Shown piece by piece: positions 23,458-35,682 of a stretch of 64,000 nt of DNA. A program made the translations under genes and the position numbers. Where the stretch lies: the NCBI GenBank assembly GCA_963281255.1, contig OY725489.1, positions 3,224,001 through 3,288,000 of the forward strand, in the 5' to 3' direction. This DNA is from Aphrocallistes beatrix. Lineage: Eukaryota; Porifera; Hexactinellida; Sceptrulophora; Aphrocallistidae. The notes beneath the pieces were generated by a model, which saw only the letters and a program-made list of their open reading frames with translations, searched no databases and was not told the origin of the DNA. The stretch's first letter is position 1. The number at the start of each line of letters is the position of its first letter.

Positions 23458-26259
23458 CTAACGCATTGCAGCACCCAAAGATCTAATCTTGTTAAAAATT
23501 TTTAGATCAATATTAGTACCAGGGTAATAGGTCTTCAATTTTTTCAACAATGGTTTAAAATTGTCATCTTTGTGTGCTATTTTCAAAATACTACTTTTTG
23601 AAACAACCTCAAAGTTTTTAATACGATGTATTTGTGTAGAGAAAACTTCCATAAATAATTTTTCTTCATCATAATGCTTGAATAAATTTTTATGATAGCA
23701 CACTAGAAAAAGATGTATTTAATTCATACTTGGGATTACGTAAAGAGGTTCCCAACGTTCTCACTTTATTATATAACTGTAGAAAAGCATTTCCATACAT
23801 GTTTTGCAAAACAATCTTAAATTTAGAACTTTTAGCCCTAGCAATAACTGCCTTCTTTGATATAGGTATATAATTCTTCACGCGATCAATTAGATCCCCG
23901 AATAATTGTAGAAATAATTCTTGGTCCGCTCTTGTCTTAAAAATAGATTTGGAGCACAGTTTCTTCTTCTCTATTTCAGAGCAATTTTTTTTAATATTCC
24001 GACGATTGATGCCAAATTGATTGATTTCTATTCTTTCTAAGTTTATGCTAAATTGTTTCAAAATTTGTTCTACATTTGAGGAAACTGGGGTTGCCTTAAT
24101 TTTTGATTGGTTTTCGTTAGAATAGGAATTTTCATAAGAAGCATCTTGTGTAACATCATTATACAGCTCAGCTACAATTGCTGCATCAGGGGTTGAATGA
24201 GACATAGAAATATTTTCAAAATTTTCTGAGTCTCCATCTAGTCGATCGTTTGGACAGTCAAAAATAAATGTATCATTGGCTAAATCCAAATTAAAATGAT
24301 TAAGCAACGGTGAAGAATTTAGGAAAGCTGGGGAAGTGTTCGCTATTCTTGGAGAAGATTGTAAATGTGGAATGCTAACCCCTGTAATGGAGGAACTACT
24401 GTCACACGAATTTATGTCCAATACAAAATCACCATCCCATCCCGACGAAATTGAATCAATGTTTGTGGAAACATCAAAAGGAACCCCATTTTGCAGGTCG
24501 CTCTCAGAAAGAATTTCATTAATTGAAGCATGAGTTTGATTATCAGCAGATACTGAAACATTCAAATTATCCTGTGAGAGGTCTGAAAAGGGGTTGGATT
24601 GCACTATTTCCAATTTGTTAAATGCTTCTAGCATCCCCTTTTCACTCATTGTCATTTTATAGAATTTATCATGAACCCAACGGCTATGAGTAATAAATTC
24701 TGCCATATTTTGTGACAATTTAAGATTAAATTTTGCTGTGAGGGTTGCTGCTGCTCTATGCAATTCCCATATTTAACAAGGCGTTTCTTATAATTGGTGT
24801 CACCATTGAACTTGTTATTTTCTCCCCTGTATATTTTAAAAATATTGGACGCATATTATCAGTAAGATGCTGATTTGATGGATGAGAGGGGATCATCGGG
24901 AGAACGAAATCGACAAAAGTTTTCAGAGCATTAAAAATTTTGGAAGGCACAAAAAGGGGCGCACTTTGAAGATTTCCCGTTTTTCTACTATTATCTGATG
25001 CAAACCATCAGCAATCCCATCTCAGCAGCAATATCCAACTCCTCCTGAACTATTCCTTCTATAATTCCCGCTCTTTGTGCATTTGGTATAATTAATTCAG
25101 CTATAAGAAAGCCCCTTATCGTATTATATTTTCTTTGAGTTAATAAGATGGTTTTGCCATCTTTATATTGAGAAAATAGAAGGAATGGGCCCTTTCCCAG
25201 ACGTTTTGCTCTCCATTCTTTCAGAACGTGGGCAGTGTGTTTAAAATTTCGTCTATTGTTGGCTATAATATTTTTTTGATGATCTTTTCTTTCTTTTAGT
25301 AAAGACTTCTCCATACCATTTATCAACGACCTAAAAATTGATATATTTTGAAATGGTATAATACTAGGTTGATGTGTTCCAACAAAATCAATAAATCTGC
25401 ATAGAGATCGTACTCTTGAATAGACGGTAAAAGCAGTTTTACCCGAATTTCTTTCCTTAGATAAGTAGGAATTTATAGTGTTAAAATCCCAGAAAAGCTT
25501 TTCACCAACACCATTCAACAACCGACAAATATTACTAATATCCACCTTTATTGATTTTTTAGACTTCGAACTACCCCCCACAAAAGACAAAAATTTTTCA
25601 TATACGACAAGTGAATTAAAAAAACCATAAGACACTCTTGATTGAACAATTTTCATATCAAATGTATCGCCAGGATCGGCTAAATCTTCACGATCATCAT
25701 CATCATTAATATTTTCAATATCATTTTCACTCGGAAAATCAAAAATGTCAGGGGTACCATGCTCGGATGTAGAATCATCAGGAGTAGGTTCTTGTATGAG
25801 AACTTTAGAAGCTAGTGATAAATTCAAATTTGTTACTTGTTTATATTTTTACAAAGTGGGTTATAGTTAACTTTATTTTCAAACCAGAAATGCTCCATTT
25901 TCCGGCATTTTCTAGATTGTTTAATAAGTTTACCAAATTCCACATCTGTTTTTGTTAACCCATGAATCCTAAGCAGGTGCAATTGTAAATTTAAAACAAT
26001 TACTCCGCATTTGAGACATCTGCCAAATCGAGTTATATTTCCCCTTTGCTTCTTATCATTCCGGGTCATCTTGGTTCTAAAAATAACTTTTTTTTTCGAA
26101 GGATATAAGAGTCGAACCAACCTTTTCTTTAATTATATCAGTAACATTTTTGGATAATTTATCAATGATGGAAGTGTGCCGTTTAAATCCTAAGAAGAAT
26201 AAATATGTGTTATAATCATAATCATAATCATTTGTGTTATAATCGTTAAATGAGAACAA
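23458..26259 (-). pseudogene. Crypton-like tyrosine recombinase element, frameshifted
   Basis: Successive minus-strand frames read as one protein: a C2H2-like finger, CLKCGVIVLNLQLHLLRIHG (within 25833-26120); an acidic linker; a helical core-binding-like region (24991-25827); then a tyrosine-recombinase-like catalytic part. Box I is NAQRAGII (R). A KTG hairpin follows across the 24950/24991 break, in the frame reading DNSRKTGNLQSAPLFVPSK. A box II-like segment, ITHSRWVHDKFYKM, carries histidines and a terminal tyrosine. The arrangement R...K...H/R...Y is what I expect of Crypton-type recombinases; assignment is by motif only. A serine-rich linker and two copies of an about 75-residue helical module follow (ending LYNKVRTLGTSLR and IFNKIRSLGAAMR). 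At least four frame breaks (about 25830, 24960, 24755, 23700) make it non-functional, unless some are small introns. Confidence 0.65.
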
Positions 26260-27240
26260 CTTTCCTACGTCAATATTTCAATATTTGATATTTTCAAAAA
26301 TTGAATATTTAGAGAATTGACAAATCTCTGTTGCATTGAAAGAAAAAGTAAGGTAGAGTATGTGGTGTAACTTAGATGGTGACAAATGGTGAACAGACAA
26401 TATGAACGTGCCTGATGTCTGGAATATGGCTAGATACACTCCATTATTCAGTCAGGCAATTTGATTCATTATTCAATTTGTTATAATTATTGTAAAAAAG
26501 AAGAAGCGATAAATTATCATGTCAACTTGCTGGTTAATATAACGTCAAAGATTATTTCAATTAGAAATTAAATGAAGGACTAGACAGATCTGAAATCTTC
26601 CCTTTGAAAATACTATCTACAAGTTTATCTTCATAACAGCAAAGGTATAAGTACATAATGAAAAAAAGAAATTGTATCATAAAAAAGCATCGGCTGCCTG
26701 TGTGCTTCCGCATTATGATAAACCTCAGTTGAGTTAACCCAGATGAACATTTAACAGGTCATTTAATTTCGATCTTAGTATACCAGAAGAAAGGCCCCAA
26801 GCTGTTTCGTTTCAGTAAAACTTTCAGCATCCAATTTTCATTTAAAATTTTACAATGCTTCCACAAAATTTGTAGTGTATTTTAGGGTGTCAAAATAAAT
26901 TTATGTCAAAAACCACCCACATACGGGATGGAAGTGTGTTTCAATTTTTTTGGCATAGATGAGAGAGATAGCATAAATTGAAATATGTCATAACTCTATT
27001 ATCCGATAGCTGAATGCTTCATAACTTAAATATGTCTCATTATCTACTTTCATATTAAACTGTGGATTTAAAAATGTTGCTTTGTCATCATGATGATGCT
27101 AGCATAATTAATTTGGTTTAATTTTGTATAGACATCCATGTAGAAAACTATATCCAACATCCATTTACTTATACTCTCAATATTTTCGAATTATTAAGCA
27201 TTTATTAACAAAATTACGCGATGATGAAATGACAAAATAC
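26260..27240. other. Non-coding stretch
   Basis: AT-rich with no supported gene or repeat. It probably includes the upstream end of the recombinase element, but I could not find terminal repeats. Confidence 0.5.
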
Positions 27241-28433
27241 TTAAGGTTGGCCTTTCCTATAATTGCTAACTTTTGACATTTTCAACCGATTCATTTAATT
27301 TTTTCAGTGCAGATTTGAATCGCAGAGATATCTGCAAAACTGAATTAATAATTGAAATAATGCAACAGATAAAAAAATTTTCAACAAAATTTGGTCATTT
27401 ACAAGGAAAAATCGAACACAATATGCTCACAATCCTTTAGCAACTTTTCACATTCATTCATAAATCGATGATCTAACTAATGAAAAGACAGATTTTTGAA
27501 ATTTTGAATATTGTTAAAAATTCACACCAAAACATCCCAGGAAGTTTATTTTTAGTAATTTTGACACTATTTTTTTCATAATTCTCTTTTTATTCCTAAT
27601 ATCAAAATTCTATCTGTTCATTATGTTCTACTCTTCGAGATCTATCAGAAACCGTAGAGTTTTCGCCCCTAGGTTGAATTTACAAAAAGTTATCAACTTT
27701 ATAATTGCTTAAAGAAAAGTCCCAGAAAATAGATTTAGAAAATATTTATATATGTACCTCAATTGCCATTAGTATTAACTGCTTTGGAATATTAATAACA
27801 TGCAAATATCCTTACAACATATAGCAGTACCTAACTTCAAAATATGGTATATCAAAATTTTCTCCATCAAAAGTGGGAAAAAGGGTCATTGCTGGCCACC
27901 CAAAAATGACCACATTCGATAGTGTCCGCAGGAATCCGAGATCAATAACTTCTTTCAACCATGTCAGATCATCATTTTAATAATAAATTCGTGCTCAGCA
28001 CTAAATTTCCAGCAATTTGATATATGTATATATTGACCATATTTGGAGAATTTTTTGGATGTCCGTGCATATCAACGGCCAGGAATTTTTTCACATTCCT
28101 GGCCGTTGCTATGAACCCGCAGCCAAAGAATTTATCCAAATACAAGTATGTCCAATATATATATCAAATTGCTGGAAATTTAGTGCTTAAAATGATGATC
28201 TAACATGGTTCTAAGAAGTTATGGATATGAGATTTTCCGTTTAAAAAATGTGTCCTTTTTTGGGCGACACCAGGTGGTAGAAGGTGGCTCCAAGTGTTGA
28301 AATATTAGCATTGAAATTCTAAAAATCGAAATTAATGTTAAGAACCCCTTTAGGGATCTAAAAATGATTAAAAATGTCTTTTTTGCAAATTTTAGACAAA
28401 AAACAAAATGCCCATAGGAAAGGCCAACCTTAA
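27241..28433. mobile_element. TTAA-bounded non-autonomous element, copy 1 (1.19 kb)
   Basis: Flanked by TTAA (27241-27244 and 28430-28433), with inverted ends ggttggcctttcctat... and ...ataggaaaggccaacc. The centre carries a strong hairpin built from caacggccaggaat and its complement (28073-28107). TTAA target duplication is characteristic of the piggyBac superfamily, but there is no transposase here. A second copy lies inverted at 61101-63926. Coding frames are absent. Confidence 0.88.
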
Positions 28434-30120
28434 TCGCAATTAATTCAGTGTTCCCAAGGTCAATTTATTTGGGAGTTAAATAGATGTTGGAGGATGTCAT
28501 GTTCCACATTTAGTATGAATCTCAAGTTTCTAGTCGCAATTGTTGAAATCCTGAGCGAAATTGAAAGTGAATTAATTGCATATTTTGAGTCAAATGAGTT
28601 CATGTTGTTGTGCCTCGGATACTTGCTTGATTGTTCACTCAAGTAAATTAGAAATTGAAAGCTCCTAAACTACAGTTATTGCTGCAAGCAGGTAATGAAT
28701 GGATTTTGTAGACTTCTTAAACTCCAGGTTGATAGAATTCAGCTGAGAAATCCCGAAATATTTCCCGACCTCAGGCAAATTTTAGCAAAGTTCAATTATC
28801 ATCCTTGGTGAAAGAAATTGTTGTACAAATGACAAACCAAAATCACGACGCTACATGGAAATCCAGGAGAACTTTGTAATGGATTAAGCATGTACAAACA
28901 AAATTGTGTGATGATGACACTACAAAATCTTTAATTGACTGCATTAACTCAGTGGTACATTTGCCAATTGATCTGGGAGTGAAATATATTTTGTACGATG
29001 TCATGTTCCACATTTGGTATGAATCTAAAGTTTCCAGTTGTTTACTTTGTTTGTTTTTAATATGCAAAAGACTGAAATCATTAATGTAGTCTAGTTACTG
29101 CATATCTTCAATTTATTTACTTTTTGCATGTTCAGTAGAACAGTTTTTCATTATTTAAAAAGTATTAAGAGATTTCCAAATATATTATAATAACGAAAGA
29201 AACAATTTTCATTACATAGATCTAAAGATTTAAGATAATATAAAATAATTTCATATGCTATGACTTTTCCTTCAATAAATGTATTAACATTGGATTCATT
29301 TTTGATCATTATAACAAAGAAAGAAATGGATTTAAAACCTGTTCACAGCTTACAAACCTGTTAACAGCAAATTGTGACCCCAGTTGTTAATAGGATTCAT
29401 TCATTGCACGTCCCGAAAATATTTTAAGCAGATTTTTTAAATAAGAAATCATCAATTAGAGAGCAAGTACTCCAAAAGTTGCCCAAGGGAAGGAAAATTT
29501 ACACAATTGCTTAAAATATAAATTAAAGCACAAGCGTCAATTTGAATTCTGATCCATTCAATGAATGGTAAAAAATAATTTTGAGCTACCCTCCTCCTAC
29601 ATATTTCAGATATTATGTTAGTTAACTAGATTAAACGTTTGTTAACCAAGTACGCTGGGAGACTTCCTATATCTCCTCCCAATATCTCCTCCCAAAATTT
29701 CCATTTTTCCTCCCAAATTCCCATTTTTCCATTTTTCCTCCCAAAACATTTTTCCTCCCAAAACATCCAGTTGAACGAACTGTTACAAGTAACTCTTTTA
29801 AAGATGGACGATACAGCGTATCTTGGCCATGAAGAGAAGAAGGTTTTTATTTACCAGAAAAAGATGGCCTAAGTTTGTGGAGATAGAAGTATGATTGCAT
29901 CATTCAGGGACAACGAGAAAATGGAATTATAGAGAAAATATATAAACACCTCTCTGAAGGACAAATAAAGCACTATACTCCACACGATCCTATTCCTATC
30001 GTCAAACAAAATAATTAAACAAATCGAGTAGTTTATGATGCATCTGATACGTAGGCATAACCTGAATGTAAAAGCTAAATGAATGCTTGTATAGAGGCCC
30101 ACTATTTCTTCAAGATCTAT
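28434..30120. other. Non-coding stretch with a diverged direct repeat
   Basis: The block gatgtcatgttccacattt with its flanks occurs at about 28470-28545 and again at about 28976-29050 in the same orientation, a ~505-bp spaced direct repeat. A pyrimidine-rich tttttcctcccaaa array lies at 29675-29770. No gene is supported. Confidence 0.5.
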
Positions 30121-31440
30121 GTGGGCTTTTGCTTCGATTCAAACTGAAAGAGGTGACAATATAGATTGGTATCGAGAAAGCCTTTCTACAAATTGCTCTG
30201 AACCATTCGGCTCGAGATGTCACTAGGTTCCTTTGGCTGAAAGATTTCAAATATCACGTTAGTGAAGATAATCTAGAAATTTATCGTTTTCGTCAGCTAA
30301 CTTTCGGGATCGAAAAATCCTATCTATAGAAGAATAATGCAAAATTTGTATGCTGATAAGTGATAACATTATAATGGGAGTAGAAGACCTTGAAGAAGCA
30401 ATGGATTTGAATAACTTGGCGAAGAAACTTTCAAGCAAGCATCAGTAATTACCCTCTAAATGACCATGCAACAGAGAAAACAGTTAATATTATAGGTATA
30501 ATGTGAGATACTTGTCAAGATGCCCTGCCAATTTGAATGCAGACCAAATAAAATCTTTAAAGGCGCTGACTACTAGTACTTGAACATTTGATCCTTTAGC
30601 GTTTTATTATCCAGTTTTATTTAGGGCTAAATTAATCCGGCAGGAACTGTGGATTGAAAACCTTAATTGGGATGATGAGTTACCAAAGGGGAAAGAAGAA
30701 AAACTCAACAACTAACTAAGTGAACTTAAAGATATTTTCACTCATTAGGTTCTATATGGTGGTAAAGCCCGGGTGAGGTCATTACTTTCTGAGGACATGT
30801 GTCCTAGTGATGATATGCATGAAACATACCTTAATATTTTGAACTCCGTTAAGAGGAACAACATATGGAATCTAAGATATTGCACGAAACAGGATTCCTA
30901 TTTTATTATTTCAAGATACCACATTAAGCTAATTCATGCAGGTGTTTCACATACTTTATCCCAATTACAGCAAACTTATTGGATACCCCAAAGGAGAGCT
31001 GAGGTTAGGAAAATTCTTCACCAATGTATCAAATGTTGTCTTTTCGATGGGGGACCTTATCGAATTCCCTTAATGCCATCATTTCCTAAAGAACTTGTTT
31101 CACAATAAGCTCCTTTCACATTTATGGGGCTAGATTACTTTGGACCATTTCATGTCAAAGAAGATCAAGGAACTGTCAAGATGTGGTGTTGCATTTTCAC
31201 GTGTATGGTCACGTGTATTGATTAAAACAATGTCCTCGGGGAAAATACAAGAATTGATAACTAGTTTTGATGGTGAAAGACGAGCGGCAAAAGTTATACT
31301 AGCTTCACACAATATCGTAAGACGTCCTCTAAATCTCGTATTTCCTCTAGAATGCTCATCAAATGTATCTGAAGTTGCTAATGGCACGGAACCATCTATC
31401 GAGAACAATTTAGCATTTGTAAACTGAGAAAGCAATCAAC
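30120..31440 (+). pseudogene. Bel-Pao retrotransposon pol relic
   Basis: A reverse-transcriptase segment at about 30168-30312 reads IEKAFLQIALNHSARDVTRF followed by a YRFRQLTFGI block, the typical Bel-Pao RT sequence; the catalytic Asp normally before IEKAFLQI is a Gly here. An integrase zinc-binding segment at 30773-31108 contains HAGVSHTLSQLQQTYWIPQR and CIKCCLFDGGPYRIP. The beginning of the integrase core ([16 protein letters not shown]) follows at about 31120-31190. Between them are stops and deletions, including loss of the RT active site and RNase H. No LTRs were recognised. The element is an old, inactive relic. Confidence 0.8.
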
Positions 31441-31655
31441 GAGCAAACAGCAGAAAGGATAGACAAAGGATTCAATAATTACTTGCTGACAAATGATAAC
31501 CAAAGTTTTCGAAAGGTTTCCGGTTAGGAGTGTCGTTACTACGAAACTACTAGCAGATAATTATACAAGTAGGATATATGAGATTAACAGAGTACAGATT
31601 AAGTGAAGCACAGCAGTTCGTTAGGTAGGGATTATATAATTACTGCCGTACAAGT

Positions 31656-34080
31656 ATGTAGATCAGTGGTTCTCAACCTTTTTCTTTTGGCGCCCCCTTT
31701 GGTCCCTATAAATTATTTCAGCGCCCCCCTTCTAGTTGTAATTTGTAACCTTAGGAATTTTAGAATCATGATTAATACTATGTCAAGTATGCTGTAATAA
31801 TTGTCAATCAATGTAGTTCAAAGTCAAATTCTAGCAATTTAGCCTTGAGATTCATAGTTAATGGGAACCCTGAGGTTGATGATCACCGGCAAGTTTCGCT
31901 ACATCAGGCTCAAAATTCGTCAACATTAAACGTAGGTCGCCATTTTTCACTATATCCAACCGATTTCGCTGCTTAGTGTGAAGTCCCATTACTGTACTGA
32001 ATCCCTTCTCAACTAAATATGAAGTTGGAAATGCGATGATCAAAAGCTTTGACCTTTCCCATAACTGCGGCCAACGTAAGATATTTTTCTTTTGTACCCA
32101 GAAGGTCGAGAAATAATGTTGGCCAAACTCTATTCGAGCTTCAATATCAGCCTGTAGCTCAGCTAATACTTCTTGGATTTCAATTTCCACCTTCTCTAGA
32201 TCTGCAGTAAAAGGGTCGACCACCCAATCTGGTACATTGAGCTCTCTCAGGTCCTTAAACCGGATCAGCATATCTTCCTTGATTGATTCAATATGCGAAG
32301 CATATACTCGCAGTTGATCATCAGTGACATCTGGAACTGCTTGCAGATTAGGGAATTGATAAAACTCTCTACGGCAGAGGTTCTGTTTATACAGAGTTAG
32401 TCGATTTATAAATGATAAAACGGCAGATTTAGTTCTTATCAAATTAACATTTTGGCCTTGAAGTTGCAAATTGAGTGAATTCAATTTATCAAATATGTCA
32501 GCTAGATATGCGATATCATGCTTTCGGATACTGATATCATGACCTAACTTTGGATTGAAATCTTCCATGAACTGGATTATTGTATCAAATAGTTCATTGA
32601 ACCGTTTTAAACAGTTTCCCTTCGACAACCATCTGACTTCTGTGTGGAGAAGGAGACGTTCGAATTGTTCACCATTCTCATGGCAAAGCTGTCGGAAAAG
32701 ACGGTCTTTGAGAGCACGTGTCTTGATAGCATTAACTGCTGTAATAACGAATTGGAGTGAGACATTGAGTTTCTCACTAAGATTCTTGGCAACTAAGTGA
32801 TGTCGGTGAATTACACAGTGTATGGTAAATACGTTGGGAACTGCCTTCTTTAACAAAGCAATAAATCCTCGGTAACAACCTATCATTGAAGGTGCACCAT
32901 CCGTTGAGCATGCAATAATGTTCGACAAAGGAATATTATGATAGTCAAAAAACGATAGAACAACTTCAAATATAGATACTCCCCTCGTATCCGTAACTAG
33001 AGATCTGGCGAATAGTAATTCCTCGAATACTATTCCATCTTTTGTAAAGCGTACGTATGCCAGTAATAGTGCTTCATTGTCATGAAGAGTATACTCATCC
33101 AACTGGAGAGAAAATTCTATAACTCGAAGTATATCAATTAGCTGATTCTCCACATCAATGGCCATCTCGTCGATTCTCCTAGATACAGTATCATTGCTCA
33201 AAGGGATGGATCTGACTATCTCTGGGGTACTCTGGTGCATAACGGTTGAAATAACTTCTGTAATAGCAGGTAGAATTAGCGTTTCTCCAATATTATGTGG
33301 TTTCACACATTTTGCAATTAATTTGGAAATGTTATATGATGCTACGAGTCCATCTCTATTCTTATTATTGCCTTTCTTGAACATATCAGAAACAGGCTTT
33401 TGCTTAATGGCTTTATCTTTCAAATGTTCGAAGAATGCAATGTCTTTATTGACGTGATCACTATGCTTTGTAGAAAAATGTTCTTTCAATCGGGACGGCT
33501 TCATCGCTTCATTGGAAAAAACATGATCACAAAGGAGACACATAGGAAGCTGACAATTATATGGTGAGGGGATAAATCCATAACGCAAATAATCCACGGA
33601 ATATTGTCGACATTTCCTTTTAATTGAAGCAGTCATTCAGCCTTTATCTAAAATATATTCTGGACGATAATTATATATTACGAATTTCGTTTTCCTTTTA
33701 TACTATTGATGAATGAAATACAGACGATTCGGGAAGAAGTGGGCGTTATTTGAATCCAAACAACCGCTTCTAGACAATAACAGAATACATAAAGTTAATA
33801 ATAGAATCCTTATCTTACTTGAGTTCAATTGTTAGTTGTAATTCGATAAATATTACTTGAAACCACATCTACAAGTGATTTATGTCATACTTTCATAATA
33901 CAATTTGACCAATGTGTTATTAAGAAGGGCAAATACCCCCTAAAATTTATCTTTTCCTTTCAGGGCCCAAGTTCCCCTCAGCGCCCCCCTAGCGCCCCTT
34001 TCACTCTCAGCGCCCCCCTAGATTTTTCAAACGCCCCCTGGGGGGCGCTAGCGCCGCCGTTGATAACCCCTGATGTAGAT
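31656..34080 (-). mobile_element. Complete hAT transposon, 2409 bp, with 8-bp target duplication
   Basis: Direct repeats atgtagat at 31656-31663 and 34073-34080 flank inverted ends: cagtggttctcaacc at 31664 and, in reverse complement, caggggttatcaacg ending at 34072. Subterminal regions are rich in gcgccccc, which forms secondary structure with its complement. The element carries one full-length transposase frame on the minus strand. A deleted sibling is at 62079-63687. Confidence 0.95.
31858..33636 (-). CDS. hAT transposase, BED-finger type, 592 aa, apparently intact
   Basis: Catalyses cut-and-paste transposition in the nucleus. Domains in order: a BED-like zinc finger at residues 33-58 (C33, C36, H53, H58); an RNase H-like catalytic region with probable acidic residues D180 (LQLDEYT) and D246 (CSTDGAPSM); the conserved HCVIHRHHL segment after it; an all-alpha insertion; and the C-terminal hAT dimerisation region (WPQLWERSKLLIIAFPTSYL, then VEKGFSTVMGLHTKQRNRLD). 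The architecture and wording resemble the SCAND3/ZBED5/FAM200-like branch of hAT proteins. The start is the first ATG; length is usual for the family. It sits alone inside its own inverted repeats. No stop or frameshift is visible, so it may be active or recently active. Confidence 0.93.
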   Translation of the reverse strand: MTASIKRKCRQYSVDYLRYGFIPSPYNCQLPMCLLCDHVFSNEAMKPSRLKEHFSTKHSDHVNKDIAFFEHLKDKAIKQKPVSDMFKKGNNKNRDGLVASYNISKLIAKCVKPHNIGETLILPAITEVISTVMHQSTPEIVRSIPLSNDTVSRRIDEMAIDVENQLIDILRVIEFSLQLDEYTLHDNEALLLAYVRFTKDGIVFEELLFARSLVTDTRGVSIFEVVLSFFDYHNIPLSNIIACSTDGAPSMIGCYRGFIALLKKAVPNVFTIHCVIHRHHLVAKNLSEKLNVSLQFVITAVNAIKTRALKDRLFRQLCHENGEQFERLLLHTEVRWLSKGNCLKRFNELFDTIIQFMEDFNPKLGHDISIRKHDIAYLADIFDKLNSLNLQLQGQNVNLIRTKSAVLSFINRLTLYKQNLCRREFYQFPNLQAVPDVTDDQLRVYASHIESIKEDMLIRFKDLRELNVPDWVVDPFTADLEKVEIEIQEVLAELQADIEARIEFGQHYFSTFWVQKKNILRWPQLWERSKLLIIAFPTSYLVEKGFSTVMGLHTKQRNRLDIVKNGDLRLMLTNFEPDVAKLAGDHQPQGSH

Positions 34081-35040
34081 TGTAAGAGTGATTGAGTACT
34101 GTAGATTGATTAACTGTAGATTGTAAGTATATTCATCACAACACTAATTCAATATTCATCACAACGATATTCATCACAACACTAATTGTGTAGGTGGTTG
34201 TCTACGAGATTATTTGGGCATAGCCTTGGAAGAGAGTCGATTGAAGCAGAATCGACAAACAAGATCAATACTGTCATGGATTCATTTTTGGCGTATCTTA
34301 TATAATATAAAATTAAATGAGTTGATTATATGCTTGATGAACCCAGTGAACATAAAGAATGCAATTGTGTAGCCCTTCTTAAATTATATTTCTCTTGACT
34401 TCAGGTTGCTTCTCTCGAGCATAAGGCTGTGGACCACTGAGACTATAATGCATTGTGGCCGTATTTAATACTTCCTTTGGGATGTCTGTATTGGTATTCA
34501 AAAGCTCATCTCATTCACTCACTTAGTTTTGGTACTACAGCTGGCCAAAGTCCAGATATACCATGTAGCATCACTTAATGTTAGGTTTATGAGTGCCCAT
34601 AAGGAAATAGTATATTAAATGCATTGTAATTTAAATTGATTCGTGTTTAAATCCAACCATACATTGTTCTGAAATTCATCAGTGATTAATATTTCATCTA
34701 TCATACTCTATTTCCAAAAGTTTGACCACGAAGTCACGAAATCATGTCACGAAGAGTGATAGTCATCAATTATTCAGGAATGTACATACTTTGATGCTTA
34801 TCCAGCAAAATTTAGAGTCCAATTGAAGAATCTAAATACCTGAGAGATTGCATTGATGTATGTAGATAACATAAGAAAGAAAGTGCTTGTGGCGAGACTA
34901 GAATTATATCATTACATCATAATGCATTTTAATTCTGGATTTTGGCAGCTTAAATTTTCAAAACCTGTAAAGATGAGGAAGCTCTTTTAGTCATGCAGAG
35001 AGAGAGGGCCTTATTTGGCTGAACCTTGTATAATAGTATA
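34081..35040. other. Non-coding stretch
   Basis: A short triple repeat of attcatcacaacac units lies at about 34130-34190. Otherwise AT-rich sequence with no supported gene. Confidence 0.5.
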
Positions 35041-35500
35041 TAGTTTTGTTTTTTTTGCCCAAAATGTTGTCTATATACCCAGCTTCATAAAACGACCTGC
35101 TGACCAGCTGTCAGCCTTTAACAATTTTCACCACAGGGTACAACGTCCGTCTGTCCGTCCATGGGAAAAAATTGAAAAACGTGTCTAACCTTCTCAAATC
35201 AAATCGAAATAAGTTTTCATGGTGATATTCGTGGTCAGCGTTGAATTTCCAGCAATTTGAAAGGTCACATGAATGTATTCGGACCATTTTGTGAATGGAA
35301 TGTTATCACATTCCGGTGTTACTATGTGGTTGCTATGGACCAAAGTACCCTGAATTCGTTCAAATTTTTGCCTTTAATTCGTCAAAATTATAACCTTGTT
35401 AGCAGTATGCCTGAGAAGGGTTAAATATGTGTTAAACTTAATGGTGGATATATTGGAAAGTGATTAATGAATTACGCCTTTTTAATCGAAAATTATAATT
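35040..35500 (+). repeat. Dispersed non-coding repeat related to the TTAA element
   Basis: Contains ttcataaaacgacctgctga, gtccgtctgtccgtcc, tgaatttccagcaatttga and a ggaatgttatcacattcc hairpin. The same order, reversed, is found at 42595-42850 plus 37560-37705 (one copy split by the 4.9-kb element), and a fragment is at 36300-36385. The aaatttccagcaatttgata phrase also occurs in the TTAA element, so the two families may share ancestry. Confidence 0.7.
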
Positions 35501-35682
35501 ACTAATTTGATAGGGCATCAATTTTGTTACGCCCTGTATTGCTTATTGATAGTTACCCTCATGTATCTAGCAGGTATAACAATCAAAATTCATGCTAAAT
35601 ATTCTGACTAAAGTAATAATATTTGAGTAGGAAGAATAGTTTGACAGACTAATGGTCTTTTGAGCTGAACCTTACATGAGGG

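Noticed and set aside
32555..33457. Plus-strand and out-of-phase ORFs inside the hAT transposase
   Set aside because: Shadows of the 592-aa frame; homologous shadows recur in the deleted copy at 62542-63315.
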